A stretch of DNA of 64,000 nt from Paenibacillus lemnae (GCF_012933385.1 NZ_JABBPN010000001.1:248001-312000), one strand, 5' to 3'; numbered from the stretch's first letter, positions 44,360 to 54,106 are shown. A program made the numbers and translations. The notes: generated from the letters alone by a model not told the origin.

Positions 44360-45253
44360 TTACTTGATGCCGATTCGCATCCGGTAGCTGAACATCACCT
44401 GCTTCTCTTCCAGGCCGAAATAGGCTTCAACCTGCTGACGGAAGTCATGGATAGCAGCGTCAAGATCACTCAACCCCAGGCGCAGCACCGACTGGATGCC
44501 GCCCTGGCTGATGGCAAGGCCCGCATATCGATCAGCGGTACAGGATTCCATATTATGAAATACAATTTCTTTGGCAAAATGGAACAGGCCGCACTTCTGT
44601 ATGTTTTTTAAATGTTCGTTTTTGTTCCATTTCCGGGCCTGATCCTGCTCCTCGACATGCTGGTCCAGCACATCCTCGGCCTGCTGAATCAGTCCATGAT
44701 AAGCCTGCTCAATACCTGCATGCAGAGAAGGGGGCCAGTCACAATCATAAGCTGCGAAAATACCGCCTTCCCTGAGGATACGGGCTGCTTCCCTTAAGCT
44801 GCTGGAGGGCTCCATCCAGTGAAACGATTGTGAGCAGGTGATGATATCCGTGCAGCCGGAGGGGAGGCCGGTTTCATTGGAATACCCTGACTGAAAGGAA
44901 ATATGGCCGGCGTCCGGCTTCATTTGCCGCTTTTGCTCTGCGAGCCCGCGCATATCCTCATTTGGCTCCATGCCGATGATGCGCCCCGCATGTTCCTTCC
45001 AGGCAAAGGTGGAAAGACCTGTACCACAGCCGAGATCAACGACCAGCCGGGGCTTGGCGCCAAGATACCCTGTCAGAATATCGATGACTTTCCCGGGGGC
45101 TTCCGGGCGATAGCGGTCATACAGATCCTGAAACCCGGAGAAACGGTCAATGTTGCTGACCCGGTTGCCCTCCGGGATGAAGGCTGGAGACGTCATTTCC
45201 GAAGCTTCCGGATCGGTTGAACTCTCGTGGCTGGTCTGTACATGTTTACGCAT
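44360..45253 (-). CDS. Class I SAM-dependent methyltransferase
   Basis: 297 residues. Motif I VVDLGCGTGLSTFAW (about 70), then GMEPNEDM and ITCSQSFHWMEPSSSLREAARILREGG, the Methyltransf_11 pattern of small-molecule methylases. Substrate unknown. ATG 45253 has CAGGGAGATG upstream; the frame stays open further upstream but without a ribosome site. The stop is ten bases from the convergent ThrE gene, with no terminator between. Confidence 0.9.
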   Translation of the reverse strand: MRKHVQTSHESSTDPEASEMTSPAFIPEGNRVSNIDRFSGFQDLYDRYRPEAPGKVIDILTGYLGAKPRLVVDLGCGTGLSTFAWKEHAGRIIGMEPNEDMRGLAEQKRQMKPDAGHISFQSGYSNETGLPSGCTDIITCSQSFHWMEPSSSLREAARILREGGIFAAYDCDWPPSLHAGIEQAYHGLIQQAEDVLDQHVEEQDQARKWNKNEHLKNIQKCGLFHFAKEIVFHNMESCTADRYAGLAISQGGIQSVLRLGLSDLDAAIHDFRQQVEAYFGLEEKQVMFSYRMRIGIK

Positions 45254-45319
45254 AGCGGCATCATCTCCCTGACATATTTTGATTGAATCATACCATAATG
45301 AGGAAAGTAGGAGAAACCT

Positions 45320-46045
45320 GTGAGCATGCATTCCAAAGCGGTTTTTTTTGATGTTGACGATACCCTGTATGATCATCTCGCTCCCTTTCGGGAAGCGGTT
45401 CAGGCGGTTGCGAACCCTGATCCTTCCTTTCCCTATGAAGAAGCGTACCATCTGATGCGGTATTACAGTGATCAGCTGTCTCTGGAGCTGGGCGGTGCCG
45501 GCACTTCGGAGTATGCAGAAGCATTGGAAAAGCTGAGAACACGCCGATTTCAGCTGACGCTGGAGAAATGGGGAATCATCCTCAGTGATCGTGACGCGCA
45601 GTCCATGCAGGCCGATTATCTGGCACGGCAGTACCAGATACATATGTTTGAGGGCGCCCCTGCACTGATTCAGCATTTGACACAGACTGGTCATGTCGTC
45701 GGGCTCATCACGAACGGTCCGCTTGAGCATCAAATGAATAAAGTCACTGCCATGAAGCTGGAGGAGATGATTCCCTCGGAGCATATCTTTGTATCCGGCG
45801 GTGTAGGCTGGGACAAGCCGGATCCGCGGATTTTTGCCCATGTGAACGAAGTGACGAATACGACCCCGGAACATAGTATTTATGTCGGAGATTCCTGGCG
45901 TAACGATGTCGTCGGTGCGCTTGCGGCAGGATGGCAGGTGATCTGGTTCAACCATCGTGGTGTTGAGCCGGAGAGTCAGCATGTTCCCCAACACACGGCG
46001 GACAGCTTCGAGGAAGTGGATCATATTATCCGTTCGCTGGTATAG
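45320..46045 (+). CDS. HAD-superfamily hydrolase (YjjG/N-acylneuraminate phosphatase-like)
   Basis: 241 residues: FFDVDDTLYDH (nucleophile), helical C1 cap, GLITNGP, and GWDKPDPRIF with VGDSWRNDVVGALAAGW. It resembles pyrimidine 5'-nucleotidase YjjG-type enzymes. GTG 45320, six bases after AGGAG, is favoured over ATG 45326. Divergent from the methyltransferase. Confidence 0.9.
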   Translation: MSMHSKAVFFDVDDTLYDHLAPFREAVQAVANPDPSFPYEEAYHLMRYYSDQLSLELGGAGTSEYAEALEKLRTRRFQLTLEKWGIILSDRDAQSMQADYLARQYQIHMFEGAPALIQHLTQTGHVVGLITNGPLEHQMNKVTAMKLEEMIPSEHIFVSGGVGWDKPDPRIFAHVNEVTNTTPEHSIYVGDSWRNDVVGALAAGWQVIWFNHRGVEPESQHVPQHTADSFEEVDHIIRSLV

Positions 46046-46099
46046 CCGGGAACCAAACGTCCCCCAAGGCATATGCTGTAGGGAAAGGGGGCGTGCATC

Positions 46100-47113
46100 T
46101 TGAAAATTGATCTAGGATGCGGCAGCGACAAGCATGCGGACTGTACCGGGATCGATATCAAGCCGGGAGCTTCTGTAGATCTCGTCCATGATTTCGGACA
46201 GTCCATTCCTTTGCTGGAAAATGCCGTTACCTTTGTCATGGCGAACCGCAGCCTGGAGTATGCGCATGATCTGATGGCCGTGATGCGGGAAATTTATCGG
46301 GTCTGCCAGCATAAAGCACTGGTATGTATTGTAGCTCCGTATTCCCAGGCCGCCCTCCATGTGGCGAACCCGGCTGTAAGGACCTATTTTAATGAATATA
46401 CACCGTTTTATCTGGCCTCCAAAGACTATCACGGGGATTTGAAAGCTGCCTTAGGATTTTCCCCTCATTATATTCCGGAGGAAGCGCCGGAGCTGCAGTT
46501 TCGCCTTTTGCGGATGGAGCTGTTTTATTTTCCGAATTATCTGGAGTCCGCTTATGAGGATCAGGACCGGGATGAGCTCAGGCAGTCCCTTTTTAATGTT
46601 GCAGACGAGATTATGTACCATTTTGTAGTCATTAAGGAGGAACTGTCTAATTTGGATTGCTGTGTGCTTGCGGCGGGCGAGCTGGAGGAGCCTGAGCGGA
46701 TTACGAAGCGGAGACGCGTTGAACATTCGGCAGCGGCTTCAGGAGAAAAGACCAGGGAGGCGCTGGATAACCCGGTATACGTGGATCCTGCGGATGAAGA
46801 ACCGGCTGAGATCCCTGTGAAACCGCCGTCTGCTGCTCCGCAGCCGGGCCGGCAGCCGGTTTCCTCTGACCGCAGAAAAGGAGCCTATAAAATGAAAAAA
46901 AGCAAAAGGCGAAACCGTCTGATCCGGGTTAAAAGTGTGGCCAGGCAGGCGAAGGAACGCATTCCGCTGCTTCGCCGGTCCTGGCCGGTATCCCGTATCC
47001 TCTTTGATATCCGTGACCTGTATATGGGGGCCGCCTGGCGGACCAAGCGCAAGACGGCGGAGGAGACAAAAGAAGCGGAAGGATTTCAGAACAGCGGTCA
47101 AGCTGCCGAATGA
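46100..47113 (+). CDS. Methyltransferase-domain protein with basic C-terminal tail
   Basis: 337 residues. The N-terminus is a compact SAM-binding domain starting directly at motif I (MKIDLGCGSDKHADCTGIDIKPG) and continuing VMANRSLEYAHDLMAVMREIYRV. From about 215 a disordered Pro/Glu-rich linker leads to a strongly basic tail (KMKKSKRRNRLIRVKS). Such a tail suggests nucleic acid or membrane contact. TTG 46100 has AAAGGGGG upstream. Target unknown. Confidence 0.75.
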   Translation: MKIDLGCGSDKHADCTGIDIKPGASVDLVHDFGQSIPLLENAVTFVMANRSLEYAHDLMAVMREIYRVCQHKALVCIVAPYSQAALHVANPAVRTYFNEYTPFYLASKDYHGDLKAALGFSPHYIPEEAPELQFRLLRMELFYFPNYLESAYEDQDRDELRQSLFNVADEIMYHFVVIKEELSNLDCCVLAAGELEEPERITKRRRVEHSAAASGEKTREALDNPVYVDPADEEPAEIPVKPPSAAPQPGRQPVSSDRRKGAYKMKKSKRRNRLIRVKSVARQAKERIPLLRRSWPVSRILFDIRDLYMGAAWRTKRKTAEETKEAEGFQNSGQAAE

Positions 47114-47122
47114 TGGAATGAA

Positions 47123-47602
47123 TTAAAGCAGCTTCTCAATATGACTTTGAATTTTCTCAGGTGTGTCTGTAGGAGCAAACCGGCTGACGACATTGCCGCC
47201 ACGATCAACCAGAAATTTGGTGAAATTCCACTTGATCGCTTTGGTACCGAGGGCACCGGGTGCTTGTGAAGCCAGATATTTATACAGGGGATGCGCACTG
47301 TCGCCATTGACATCGATTTTGGAATACAGTGGGAACGTGACCCCATGATTGATCCGGCATGCTTCCGCAATATCGGCATCCTTATCGAGCTCCTGGTTCA
47401 TAAACTGGCTGCTTGGAAAACCCAGAATGGCAAGTCCCTGATCTTTGTAGTTTTGATGAAGCTTTTCCAAACCGTCAAACTGAGGGGCAAAGCCGCATTT
47501 GGTAGCCGTGTTCACGATCAGCATGACCTTGCCCTTATAGTCGGACAGCGTTCCGGTCTCTCCCTGGATCGTTTTTACTTCATAATCGTAAATTGACATC
47601 AT
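47123..47602 (-). CDS. Glutathione peroxidase-family thiol peroxidase (BsaA-like)
   Basis: 159 residues, thioredoxin fold. Peroxidatic Cys in NTATKCGFAPQF (about 36), with Gln/Trp partners in LGFPSSQF and KWNFTKFLVD. It is the cysteine (non-selenium) form; in Bacteria these usually take electrons from thioredoxin. GGGAGG precedes ATG 47602; the next codon is also ATG. Convergent, ten bases from the methyltransferase gene. Confidence 0.94.
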   Translation of the reverse strand: MMSIYDYEVKTIQGETGTLSDYKGKVMLIVNTATKCGFAPQFDGLEKLHQNYKDQGLAILGFPSSQFMNQELDKDADIAEACRINHGVTFPLYSKIDVNGDSAHPLYKYLASQAPGALGTKAIKWNFTKFLVDRGGNVVSRFAPTDTPEKIQSHIEKLL

Positions 47603-47669
47603 GTCAGCCTCCCTTAACTATTCATTATTCTTCTATCTCATGTATCATATCACGTTTATCTTTCCACTC

Positions 47670-47708
47670 AAAAATCCCTTCCGGCATGAGGTGCCAAAAG
47701 GGATTTTT
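47670..47708 (-). terminator. Terminator of the CsbD gene
   Basis: AAAAATCCCTTCCGGCA / TGCCAAAAGGGATTTTT hairpin. Confidence 0.85.
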
Positions 47709-47738
47709 GCATAAACTGCATGATGCTTCAATATATCA

Positions 47739-47918
47739 TTAGTGTCTGTCTTTGAACTCGCCGACTTTTTCCTGAGCCTCGCCCTTGGCTTTATCTTTCT
47801 TGCCTTCCGCCTGCAGGGAATGGTTGTCCGTGGCGTTGCCGATCTGGTCTTTGACTTCGCCTTTAGCTTTGTTCACTCCACTTTTCACTTTATCTCCAAG
47901 TCCGTTATGATCACTCAT
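47739..47918 (-). CDS. CsbD-family stress protein
   Basis: 59 residues (MSDHNGLGDKVKSGVNKAKG ... EKVGEFKDRH), very hydrophilic, Lys/Glu/Gly-rich, with two repeats of the GDKVK/KGEVKD type seen in CsbD, a sigma-B-controlled protein of unknown function in Bacillus. AAAGGAG precedes ATG 47918. No clear sigma-B promoter was identified. Confidence 0.9.
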   Translation of the reverse strand: MSDHNGLGDKVKSGVNKAKGEVKDQIGNATDNHSLQAEGKKDKAKGEAQEKVGEFKDRH

Positions 47919-47988
47919 GTGTAACAGCTCCTTTGTAATTAGGATACAAGAACATTACCCGGCAGAGGCTGATTCCAAACATCAGGCA

Positions 47989-49467
47989 CTATTCGCCTGA
48001 CGGCTCGACATCCTGCTCCGGGAGAGCCCATACCGAAACGCTTCCTCCATTTACCGGGAATTCCGCAAAACCGTCGTCCCCGATCGTGATCTGATCTTCA
48101 CGGGTGTTGGTCAGATCGAGCCATACTTCTCCGGCACGTTCTTCCCCTACATTCATTCGTTTGCTGCCTGCCTCTCCATTAGAGATGACAACGGCACAGC
48201 CGGAACGCGGAATATCCTGAACGCCGCGGCGTACCCAGCCGATCGTATTGGGATGGTCGAAATAATCATCCTGCTGACCATAGGCTTTATGATGGCGTGC
48301 ATAGAGCAGGGGATCGATCGCATCCTTTTTGCCGGGAATGGGCTGCTCCCCGCCGATTCCGTAATAATCTCCGTAAAACACAACAGGATAACCGTCTTGG
48401 CGCAGGAGGATGAGGGCATAAGCGCTCTGCTTGAACCAATCCTGAACCCAGGACTGCAGCGACTCCTGCGGCTGAGAGTCATGATTATCCACGAACGTCA
48501 CGGCATTCATCGGATGGGATTGGACAAGCGTATCATCAAAAATCGTACTCAGGTCAAAGTCACTGCCTGCTTCTGATGCAGCGTGAAGCTTATAATGCAG
48601 GGAAACATCAAAGAGATCGATTTTATAATCCACCGTATCCAGGAAATGCTGGCAGGCCTTCAGCTCGGGATTCCAGAATTCGCCCACGATATAAAAATCC
48701 TCACCGTACTCGTGGGTGACCGCCTCTGCAAATTCCTTGATAAACGTATGGTTAATGTGCTTGATGGCATCGAGGCGGAATCCCCCGCATTTTACAGTAT
48801 GGAGCAGCCATTTGCCCCACTCAATCATTTCTTTGCGTACTTCGGGATGACTGTAGTCGATATTGGCGAACATGAGATAGTCATAGTTCCCGAACTCGCT
48901 GTCTACCTGATCATCCCAGGATTTATGGTCGCCGACAATGCGGAAGATCCCATTTTTTTTGCCTGCCTCATCATAATCGGTACCGTTGAAATGGGTGAAA
49001 TCCCATTTGAAATCAGAATATTGATCGCCCCGGCCCGGAAACGTAAACTTCGTCCATCCTTCAATATCGAATGGCTCTGAAATTTCTTTGGTCCGGTCAT
49101 TCTCATCGACCTCAATGACCTGAAACCGTTCTGTCTCATCTGCCCCGGCCTTATGATTCATGACCAGATCGACGTAGACGTTGATGCCTTGTTCCCGGCA
49201 AGTTTCAATCGCACTCACTAGTTCATCTTTGGTGCCGTATTTCGTCCGTACGGTTCCTTTTTGGTCAAACTCTCCCAGATCATATAGATCATACACACCA
49301 TAGCCGGTGTCCTCGGCGGACTGGCCTTTCGTGACGGGAGGAACCCAAACAGCATCAAACCCGGATTTTTTTAAATCTGCGGCCGCAGCCTTCAGCCGCT
49401 CCCAGTGAGAGCCATCAGCCTCCACATGCCATTCAAAAAACTGCATAATCGTGTGATTTCTTTGCAC
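47989..49467 (-). CDS. Cytoplasmic alpha-amylase (GH13)
   Basis: 492 residues, no signal peptide: it starts directly with NHTIMQFFEWHVEADG. GH13 conserved regions: DLVMNHKAGAD, the nucleophile Asp in GGFRLDAIKHIN, general acid Glu in YIVGEFW and the third carboxylate in VTFVDNHDSQP. It matches the GH13_5 group of liquefying-type amylases, intracellular form, so it would act on glycogen or imported maltodextrins. GTG 49467 with GGGAGATG upstream. Confidence 0.94.
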   Translation of the reverse strand: MQRNHTIMQFFEWHVEADGSHWERLKAAAADLKKSGFDAVWVPPVTKGQSAEDTGYGVYDLYDLGEFDQKGTVRTKYGTKDELVSAIETCREQGINVYVDLVMNHKAGADETERFQVIEVDENDRTKEISEPFDIEGWTKFTFPGRGDQYSDFKWDFTHFNGTDYDEAGKKNGIFRIVGDHKSWDDQVDSEFGNYDYLMFANIDYSHPEVRKEMIEWGKWLLHTVKCGGFRLDAIKHINHTFIKEFAEAVTHEYGEDFYIVGEFWNPELKACQHFLDTVDYKIDLFDVSLHYKLHAASEAGSDFDLSTIFDDTLVQSHPMNAVTFVDNHDSQPQESLQSWVQDWFKQSAYALILLRQDGYPVVFYGDYYGIGGEQPIPGKKDAIDPLLYARHHKAYGQQDDYFDHPNTIGWVRRGVQDIPRSGCAVVISNGEAGSKRMNVGEERAGEVWLDLTNTREDQITIGDDGFAEFPVNGGSVSVWALPEQDVEPSGE

Positions 49468-49658
49468 TATCTTTCATCTCCCTTGGATATTTCTATATAT
49501 GTAGGCTGAAAGAAACACACTTGCCCATTTAAACTTACCCAAAGGTACCAGGGAACCAAACGCGTCTGGCGACAGAGCCGATATATTTATTTAGACTGCC
49601 CCGAGATTGTGTGATGGAATCAGACAATATACCCTTTTTTTTGTTTGTTCATCTGTGC

Positions 49659-49870
49659 TATAATAAATTTCGGCTAAGTCTGATGCATCTTGCAGGAGAC
49701 TTAGGTATCAGATCGTTACGGTATGATCTGCAGACTATTGTTATACGGCAAATAAGCTTTCAAGTGCTCGTGAATATATAATCAGGGTAAATGAGTGAAT
49801 CTATTCTCCGGGATATAAGTCACTTTCATGGCCTAACTTTCTGAACGGGAGAGTTGGGTCATTTTTTATT
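49659..49870 (+). ncRNA. Unidentified structured leader RNA with terminator, upstream of DUF2294 gene
   Basis: TATAAT at 49659-49664 would start a transcript near 49671. It then holds a perfect stem CTAAGTCT (49674-49681)/AGACTTAG (49697-49704), a second stem CAGATC (49708-49713)/GATCTG (49724-49729), about 95 bases of further sequence and a terminator-like hairpin (ATGGCCTAACTTTC/GAGAGTTGGGTCAT, 49828-49862) followed by TTTTTTATT. The layout is that of an attenuation riboswitch or short sRNA. It did not match the consensus of the riboswitch classes I compared from memory (purine, c-di-GMP, ydaO, THF, T-box, fluoride). The 557-base gap has no other gene. Confidence 0.5.
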
Positions 49871-50024
49871 TCCAATATATTCTAACGGGTAATCTCCGTT
49901 TGAAATTCTGTGAAGCCGGACAACCTGAGTTTGCCGCTTTAAGTACGCTATAGGTCAGGAGGGGTAGGAGCATTCGTTCACAATTCGGTATTCGCTCTTT
50001 CTTCATTTAGATAAGGCTTGTACC

Positions 50025-50741
50025 ATGGACGAGTCAATATTCATGAATCAATCAATTCATCAGTTACAGCAGCTAATTGCAAGTTTTACGGGGAAGCTTT
50101 TGCGTGAACATTTTGGAAAAGGGCCTGAATCTGTACTTGTCTCCATGGGTGGACAGTATATCACCTTGTACCTGAGGAACTTTTTGACGTCTTCGGAACG
50201 CATGCTGGTGCAGCAGGATCATACCATGATTGTGAATCAGATGCGGGAAAAGTTGATGCAGCTCGTAATCCCTGAGGTCAGTGGTTATATTCACAGTCTT
50301 ACAGGGTGCCAGCCGTCGGAAATCTATTATGACTGGGCATTACATAACCAATCGGGGATGATTACGGTAATTTGTCCGCAGCCCTTTGCGGAAGTACCGG
50401 ATCTTCGAGAAGATTACGACAAAAAGGCAGAGCTGGAGGAAGAAATTATCCTCATCAGTGAACAGGCGCAGAAAGTACCGGAGCAGCTTCAGTCATATGA
50501 AATCAATAACCGGACACTTTTATTTGTCCGTGAAGGTATTTTAGCACCAGTTGAAAAGGAATTCATACGATTGGGTCATGGAGAGCTTCTCAAAAATGTT
50601 AAACGTAATCTGGAGAAGCAGTATCTATATAACCAGCAGGTGTTCGAGCCGATTCTCAACCGCCGGATGCTGGATATTTTCGTGGACTGGAATTACGCGC
50701 AGGACAAAAGCATTATTGTTATGGTCACATCTCCAAAGTAA
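50025..50741 (+). CDS. DUF2294-family protein
   Basis: 238 residues, soluble. It appears to hold two related halves: IHQLQQLIASFTGKLLREHFGKGPESVLVSMGG at 7-39, and EEEIILISEQAQKVPEQL...GHGELLKNVKR further on. This is the DUF2294 pattern (loosely named Na-translocating decarboxylase-related); no biochemical role is established to my knowledge. ATG 50025 has a weak AAGG; ATG 50043 is an alternative. The terminator-bearing leader upstream suggests conditional expression. Confidence 0.8.
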   Translation: MDESIFMNQSIHQLQQLIASFTGKLLREHFGKGPESVLVSMGGQYITLYLRNFLTSSERMLVQQDHTMIVNQMREKLMQLVIPEVSGYIHSLTGCQPSEIYYDWALHNQSGMITVICPQPFAEVPDLREDYDKKAELEEEIILISEQAQKVPEQLQSYEINNRTLLFVREGILAPVEKEFIRLGHGELLKNVKRNLEKQYLYNQQVFEPILNRRMLDIFVDWNYAQDKSIIVMVTSPK

Positions 50742-50765
50742 TGTTCAGATCCCGATAAAATGTAT

Positions 50766-50819
50766 AAAAAGCCACCGGATTTCTCAGAGCTAAAATGCCT
50801 GTGAATCCGGCGGCTTTTT
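50766..50819 (+). terminator. Terminator after DUF2294 gene
   Basis: AAAAAGCCACCGGATT ... AATCCGGCGGCTTTTT. Confidence 0.9.
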
Positions 50820-50908
50820 CTTTTCTTTCTGTTGTGGTTCTATTATACTAGGTCAGAAGAAGTGTTAATGAAATAACGTCTTATCTATTATGAACAAGGG
50901 CGTGCCAA

Positions 50909-52987
50909 ATGGAGCATACAATAATGCAAGCACATTATAATGGTTGGATTGTCGCTTTATCTGTGCTGATCTCGGTGTGGGCATCTTATTCTGCGCTTAA
51001 TATTGCGAGCAGAGTATACCGCACCAGCGGAGTCCGCGAGCTGCTTTGGCTTCTCGGGGGCTCAACGGTCATGGGATTGGGAATCTGGTCTATGCACTTT
51101 ATCGGAATGCTTGCTCTTCACCTCGGTCAGGAGATTACATACAAGACAGGCTTGACACTGCTTTCGGCCCTTATCAGCTGTGGTGGTTCGTTCGTTGCCT
51201 TTTATTTGGCGACACGGCTAAAAGCTGGTCCGGTCCGGATGCTGTTTGGAGGGTTTTGTTTGGCCAGCGGCGTAACCGTGATGCATTACATGGGCATGTC
51301 TGCGATGGTGATGAATGCCGAAATTACCTATGATCCCTGGTGGGTAGCCGCGTCTATATTAATTGCGCTGGTTGCTTCCAATGCAGCGCTGCTTTTATTC
51401 CGCGGGTTCCGGTATTCGGTCCGGTTCAGCCGCTGGAAGCTTTACAGTGCGATGCTGATGGGATTGGCCGTCTCCGGCATGCATTATGCAGGCATGAAGG
51501 CAGCTCAGTTCCATAATCATCAGTCCGTGATGGCCATTAAGGAATCCGGATATGCTTCATTTTTATGGATCGGCATTTCGGCTGCAACAGGTATTATTCT
51601 GCTCGTTTCCATTGCAGCAGTGTTTTTTGAACGTCACGTCCTTGAGAAGATGGCCTATCATGACTCTTTGACAGGCCTGCCGAATCGATACGGTATGGTT
51701 CGCTATATGGACAGCCGCCTAGATCGGAGCTGGACCGGAGCCGTGCTGTTTATAGATCTTGACCGGTTCAAGTCTGTGAATGACATGTATGGCCATGATA
51801 TCGGGGATCTGCTGCTGCAGGAGGTGGCTGACCGGTTTAGACAGGCTGGAGGGCAGCAGACGCTGATTTACCGTTTAGGCGGTGACGAATTTCTGGCGCT
51901 GATTCCCCGGGCAGACAAAGGACGGGCAGAAGAAGTGGCACAGCGGCTGTTGACTGCTATTCAATCGCCTGTCGTTGTAGAAGGATATGAGCTCTCTGTA
52001 ACCGCAAGCATCGGAATCAGCATGGCGCCCGAGCATGGATATGAGGGCAGTGTATTAATGAGAGCCGCTGATACGGCGATGTACCATGTGAAAAAAACCG
52101 GCAAAAACCGTTTTTGCTTCTTTGATGATATCATGGCCCGGGAGCAGGCCAGGAGACTCCGGCTGGAGCGGGATTTGCAAAAAGCATTGCCGAGACGAGA
52201 GCTGACCATCTTCTACCAGCCCAAATGGGATGCGGAGAAAGATCGTTTAACCGGGATGGAGGCCCTCTTGCGATGGGAGCATCCGGAGCTTGGAAAAGTG
52301 ACGCCCAGTGAATTTATTCCAATTGCTGAAGAGAACGGCTCTATTCTTCCCATTACCCGGTGGATGCTGGAGGAGGTATGCAGCCAGAGTGTAAGGTGGC
52401 AGGAGGAGGGGCTGGCTGCGGTTCCGGTGTCGGTCAATATTTCCAGCCGTGTATTGGACAGTGCTCTGCTGGTCGATATGATTCATGAAGCGCTGACGGC
52501 ATCCCGTCTGGCTCCTTCCGGTCTTGAACTGGAGATCACAGAGTCCATCGCCATGGCCAATCTGGAAGACACCATTGAGCAGCTGGGAAGGCTTGAGCAG
52601 ATGGGTGTGCGGATCTCGATGGATGACTTTGGCACAGGCTATTCTTCCCTGGGGCGGATTGGTGATTTGCCGTTCCACACTTTAAAAATTGACCGTTCGT
52701 TCATTCAGAAAAGCAGTCTGTTTTTCAAACAGGCGATTATCCGGAATATGGTTGCCATTGCTGGAAATCTGGATTTGGGCATTATTGCTGAGGGTGTAGA
52801 GACCCGGGAACAGGCCGAGTTTCTGCTGTCCACCGGATGTCATGATATGCAGGGTTATTTCTTCGGCAAGCCGATGGCGGCGGATTCGATGAGCCGCTGG
52901 CTGTCTGAAGGAGGGGCCGCTGGCCGCCTTGCTGCTGCAGAAGCGGCAGGTGCAGTGGCGACCGTGGCTGCAGCTAGAGAGGATTAG
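50909..52987 (+). CDS. MHYT-GGDEF-EAL membrane protein, c-di-GMP turnover
   Basis: 692 residues. Seven N-terminal hydrophobic segments form an MHYT sensor domain with repeats MHFIGM, MHYMGM and MHYAGM, proposed to bind copper or sense gases. Then GGDEF (RLGGDEFLALIPR, about 320) and EAL (MEALLRWEHP, about 450; also DDFGTGYSSLGR, KIDRSFI and EGVETREQAEF). Both signatures are intact, so synthesis and hydrolysis of c-di-GMP are both possible. The tail (about 668-692) is Ala-rich. ATG 50909 has AAGGGCG upstream. Confidence 0.93.
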   Translation: MEHTIMQAHYNGWIVALSVLISVWASYSALNIASRVYRTSGVRELLWLLGGSTVMGLGIWSMHFIGMLALHLGQEITYKTGLTLLSALISCGGSFVAFYLATRLKAGPVRMLFGGFCLASGVTVMHYMGMSAMVMNAEITYDPWWVAASILIALVASNAALLLFRGFRYSVRFSRWKLYSAMLMGLAVSGMHYAGMKAAQFHNHQSVMAIKESGYASFLWIGISAATGIILLVSIAAVFFERHVLEKMAYHDSLTGLPNRYGMVRYMDSRLDRSWTGAVLFIDLDRFKSVNDMYGHDIGDLLLQEVADRFRQAGGQQTLIYRLGGDEFLALIPRADKGRAEEVAQRLLTAIQSPVVVEGYELSVTASIGISMAPEHGYEGSVLMRAADTAMYHVKKTGKNRFCFFDDIMAREQARRLRLERDLQKALPRRELTIFYQPKWDAEKDRLTGMEALLRWEHPELGKVTPSEFIPIAEENGSILPITRWMLEEVCSQSVRWQEEGLAAVPVSVNISSRVLDSALLVDMIHEALTASRLAPSGLELEITESIAMANLEDTIEQLGRLEQMGVRISMDDFGTGYSSLGRIGDLPFHTLKIDRSFIQKSSLFFKQAIIRNMVAIAGNLDLGIIAEGVETREQAEFLLSTGCHDMQGYFFGKPMAADSMSRWLSEGGAAGRLAAAEAAGAVATVAAARED

Positions 52988-53053
52988 GGTGGGGAGTGAG
53001 CTGTGCTCTGGCGTACTTGAGTGAGGCTGCTTTATTTTCGAGCTTATTTCTGG

Positions 53054-54106
53054 TTAAACCATCCACAATGCCAAGAGTGAGAGCAGGATGGAGGAGAGGG
53101 TCATGGCCAGCAGCGGGCGCCATGCTTTGGATAATGTCTTCAGATGAATCTGGAGCCCAAGACCTGCCATGGCCATAGCCAGTAGAAATGAAGCGGTCAT
53201 TGAAGCGGACTCCTTAAACTGTCCGGAAAGCAAAGGCTCATCGCCCATCTCAAAGCTTCCAGCCAGACTTAGAGCGGTGAAGCCGACTAGAAACCAGGGA
53301 AAAGCAGGACGAGTGTCCCCAGAACCTGATGCCCCCCGGCGGCGCATGAGTATGACAAGAACGAAGCACAAAGGAATCAGCAGGAAGACCCGGCCCAGCT
53401 TGGCCAGAAGGCTGACGGTGAGAGCATCTTCCCCGGCTGGTGCTGCCGCAAGAGCGACCTGTGCCAGCTCATGGAGGCTGATGCCCGCCCACATCCCGTA
53501 CTCTTGAGGACTCAAGGGAAGCAGTGGCAGCAGAATGGTATAGATAACGGCAAACAAAGTGCCTACAAAAGCAATCATCCCCGCACCAAGCGCAGTATCC
53601 TCATCCCGTGCTTTCAAGATCGGAGCAGCGGCCGCGATGGCTGCCGCTCCGCATACGCCTGTGCCGATGCCCAGCAGAAGAGATAAAGAGAAGTCTGCTT
53701 TAAGACGTTTTGCTATAAATAGAGTCACGCCAATCGCAAAGATCACAGCAGCAGCATCACGAAGCAGAAGGCCGGGACCTTGGCTGAAGAGAATGGACAT
53801 GTTTAATTTTAAACCGTACAGAACAATGGCATATCGAAGCAGCTTTTTGGAAGAGAACTGAATACCAGATCTTAGAAGATCCGGATAGCCCCACAGCTGA
53901 CGAAAAAGAGCGGCAAGAAGAATCGTCCAAGTCAGCGGCCCCAGTATACGTAATCCCGGAACAACTGAAAGCATAAGCCCCAGCAGGGCCAGAACAGCGG
54001 TGAACAGAATTCCCCCGGCTGTGTGCAGGGCCTGTTTACGAAAACTCGGCCGCAGACGCACAGCAGACAGGGACTGGAGAACACGATGTTTTACGATTCT
54101 TTGCAT
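53054..54106 (-). CDS. YeiH-family putative sulfate/sulfonate exporter (UPF0324)
   Basis: 350 residues, about nine to ten hydrophobic segments with the family core LLGIGTGVCGAAAIAAAAPI and GISLHELAQVALAA. It is inferred to export an anion such as sulfite, sulfonate or taurine breakdown products. Divergent from a LysR regulator with a palindrome between them, the usual YeiH/YeiE-like arrangement. Confidence 0.9.
   Translation of the reverse strand: MQRIVKHRVLQSLSAVRLRPSFRKQALHTAGGILFTAVLALLGLMLSVVPGLRILGPLTWTILLAALFRQLWGYPDLLRSGIQFSSKKLLRYAIVLYGLKLNMSILFSQGPGLLLRDAAAVIFAIGVTLFIAKRLKADFSLSLLLGIGTGVCGAAAIAAAAPILKARDEDTALGAGMIAFVGTLFAVIYTILLPLLPLSPQEYGMWAGISLHELAQVALAAAPAGEDALTVSLLAKLGRVFLLIPLCFVLVILMRRRGASGSGDTRPAFPWFLVGFTALSLAGSFEMGDEPLLSGQFKESASMTASFLLAMAMAGLGLQIHLKTLSKAWRPLLAMTLSSILLSLLALWMV

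Noticed and set aside
45254..46072. N-terminal extension of the leftward methyltransferase to 570 residues
   Set aside because: The extra frame is antisense to the HAD hydrolase gene; a good RBS marks ATG 45253 as the start.
49740..49830. Purine riboswitch (TATAATCAGG resemblance)
   Set aside because: The conserved loop and three-way-junction bases of the purine aptamer are missing.
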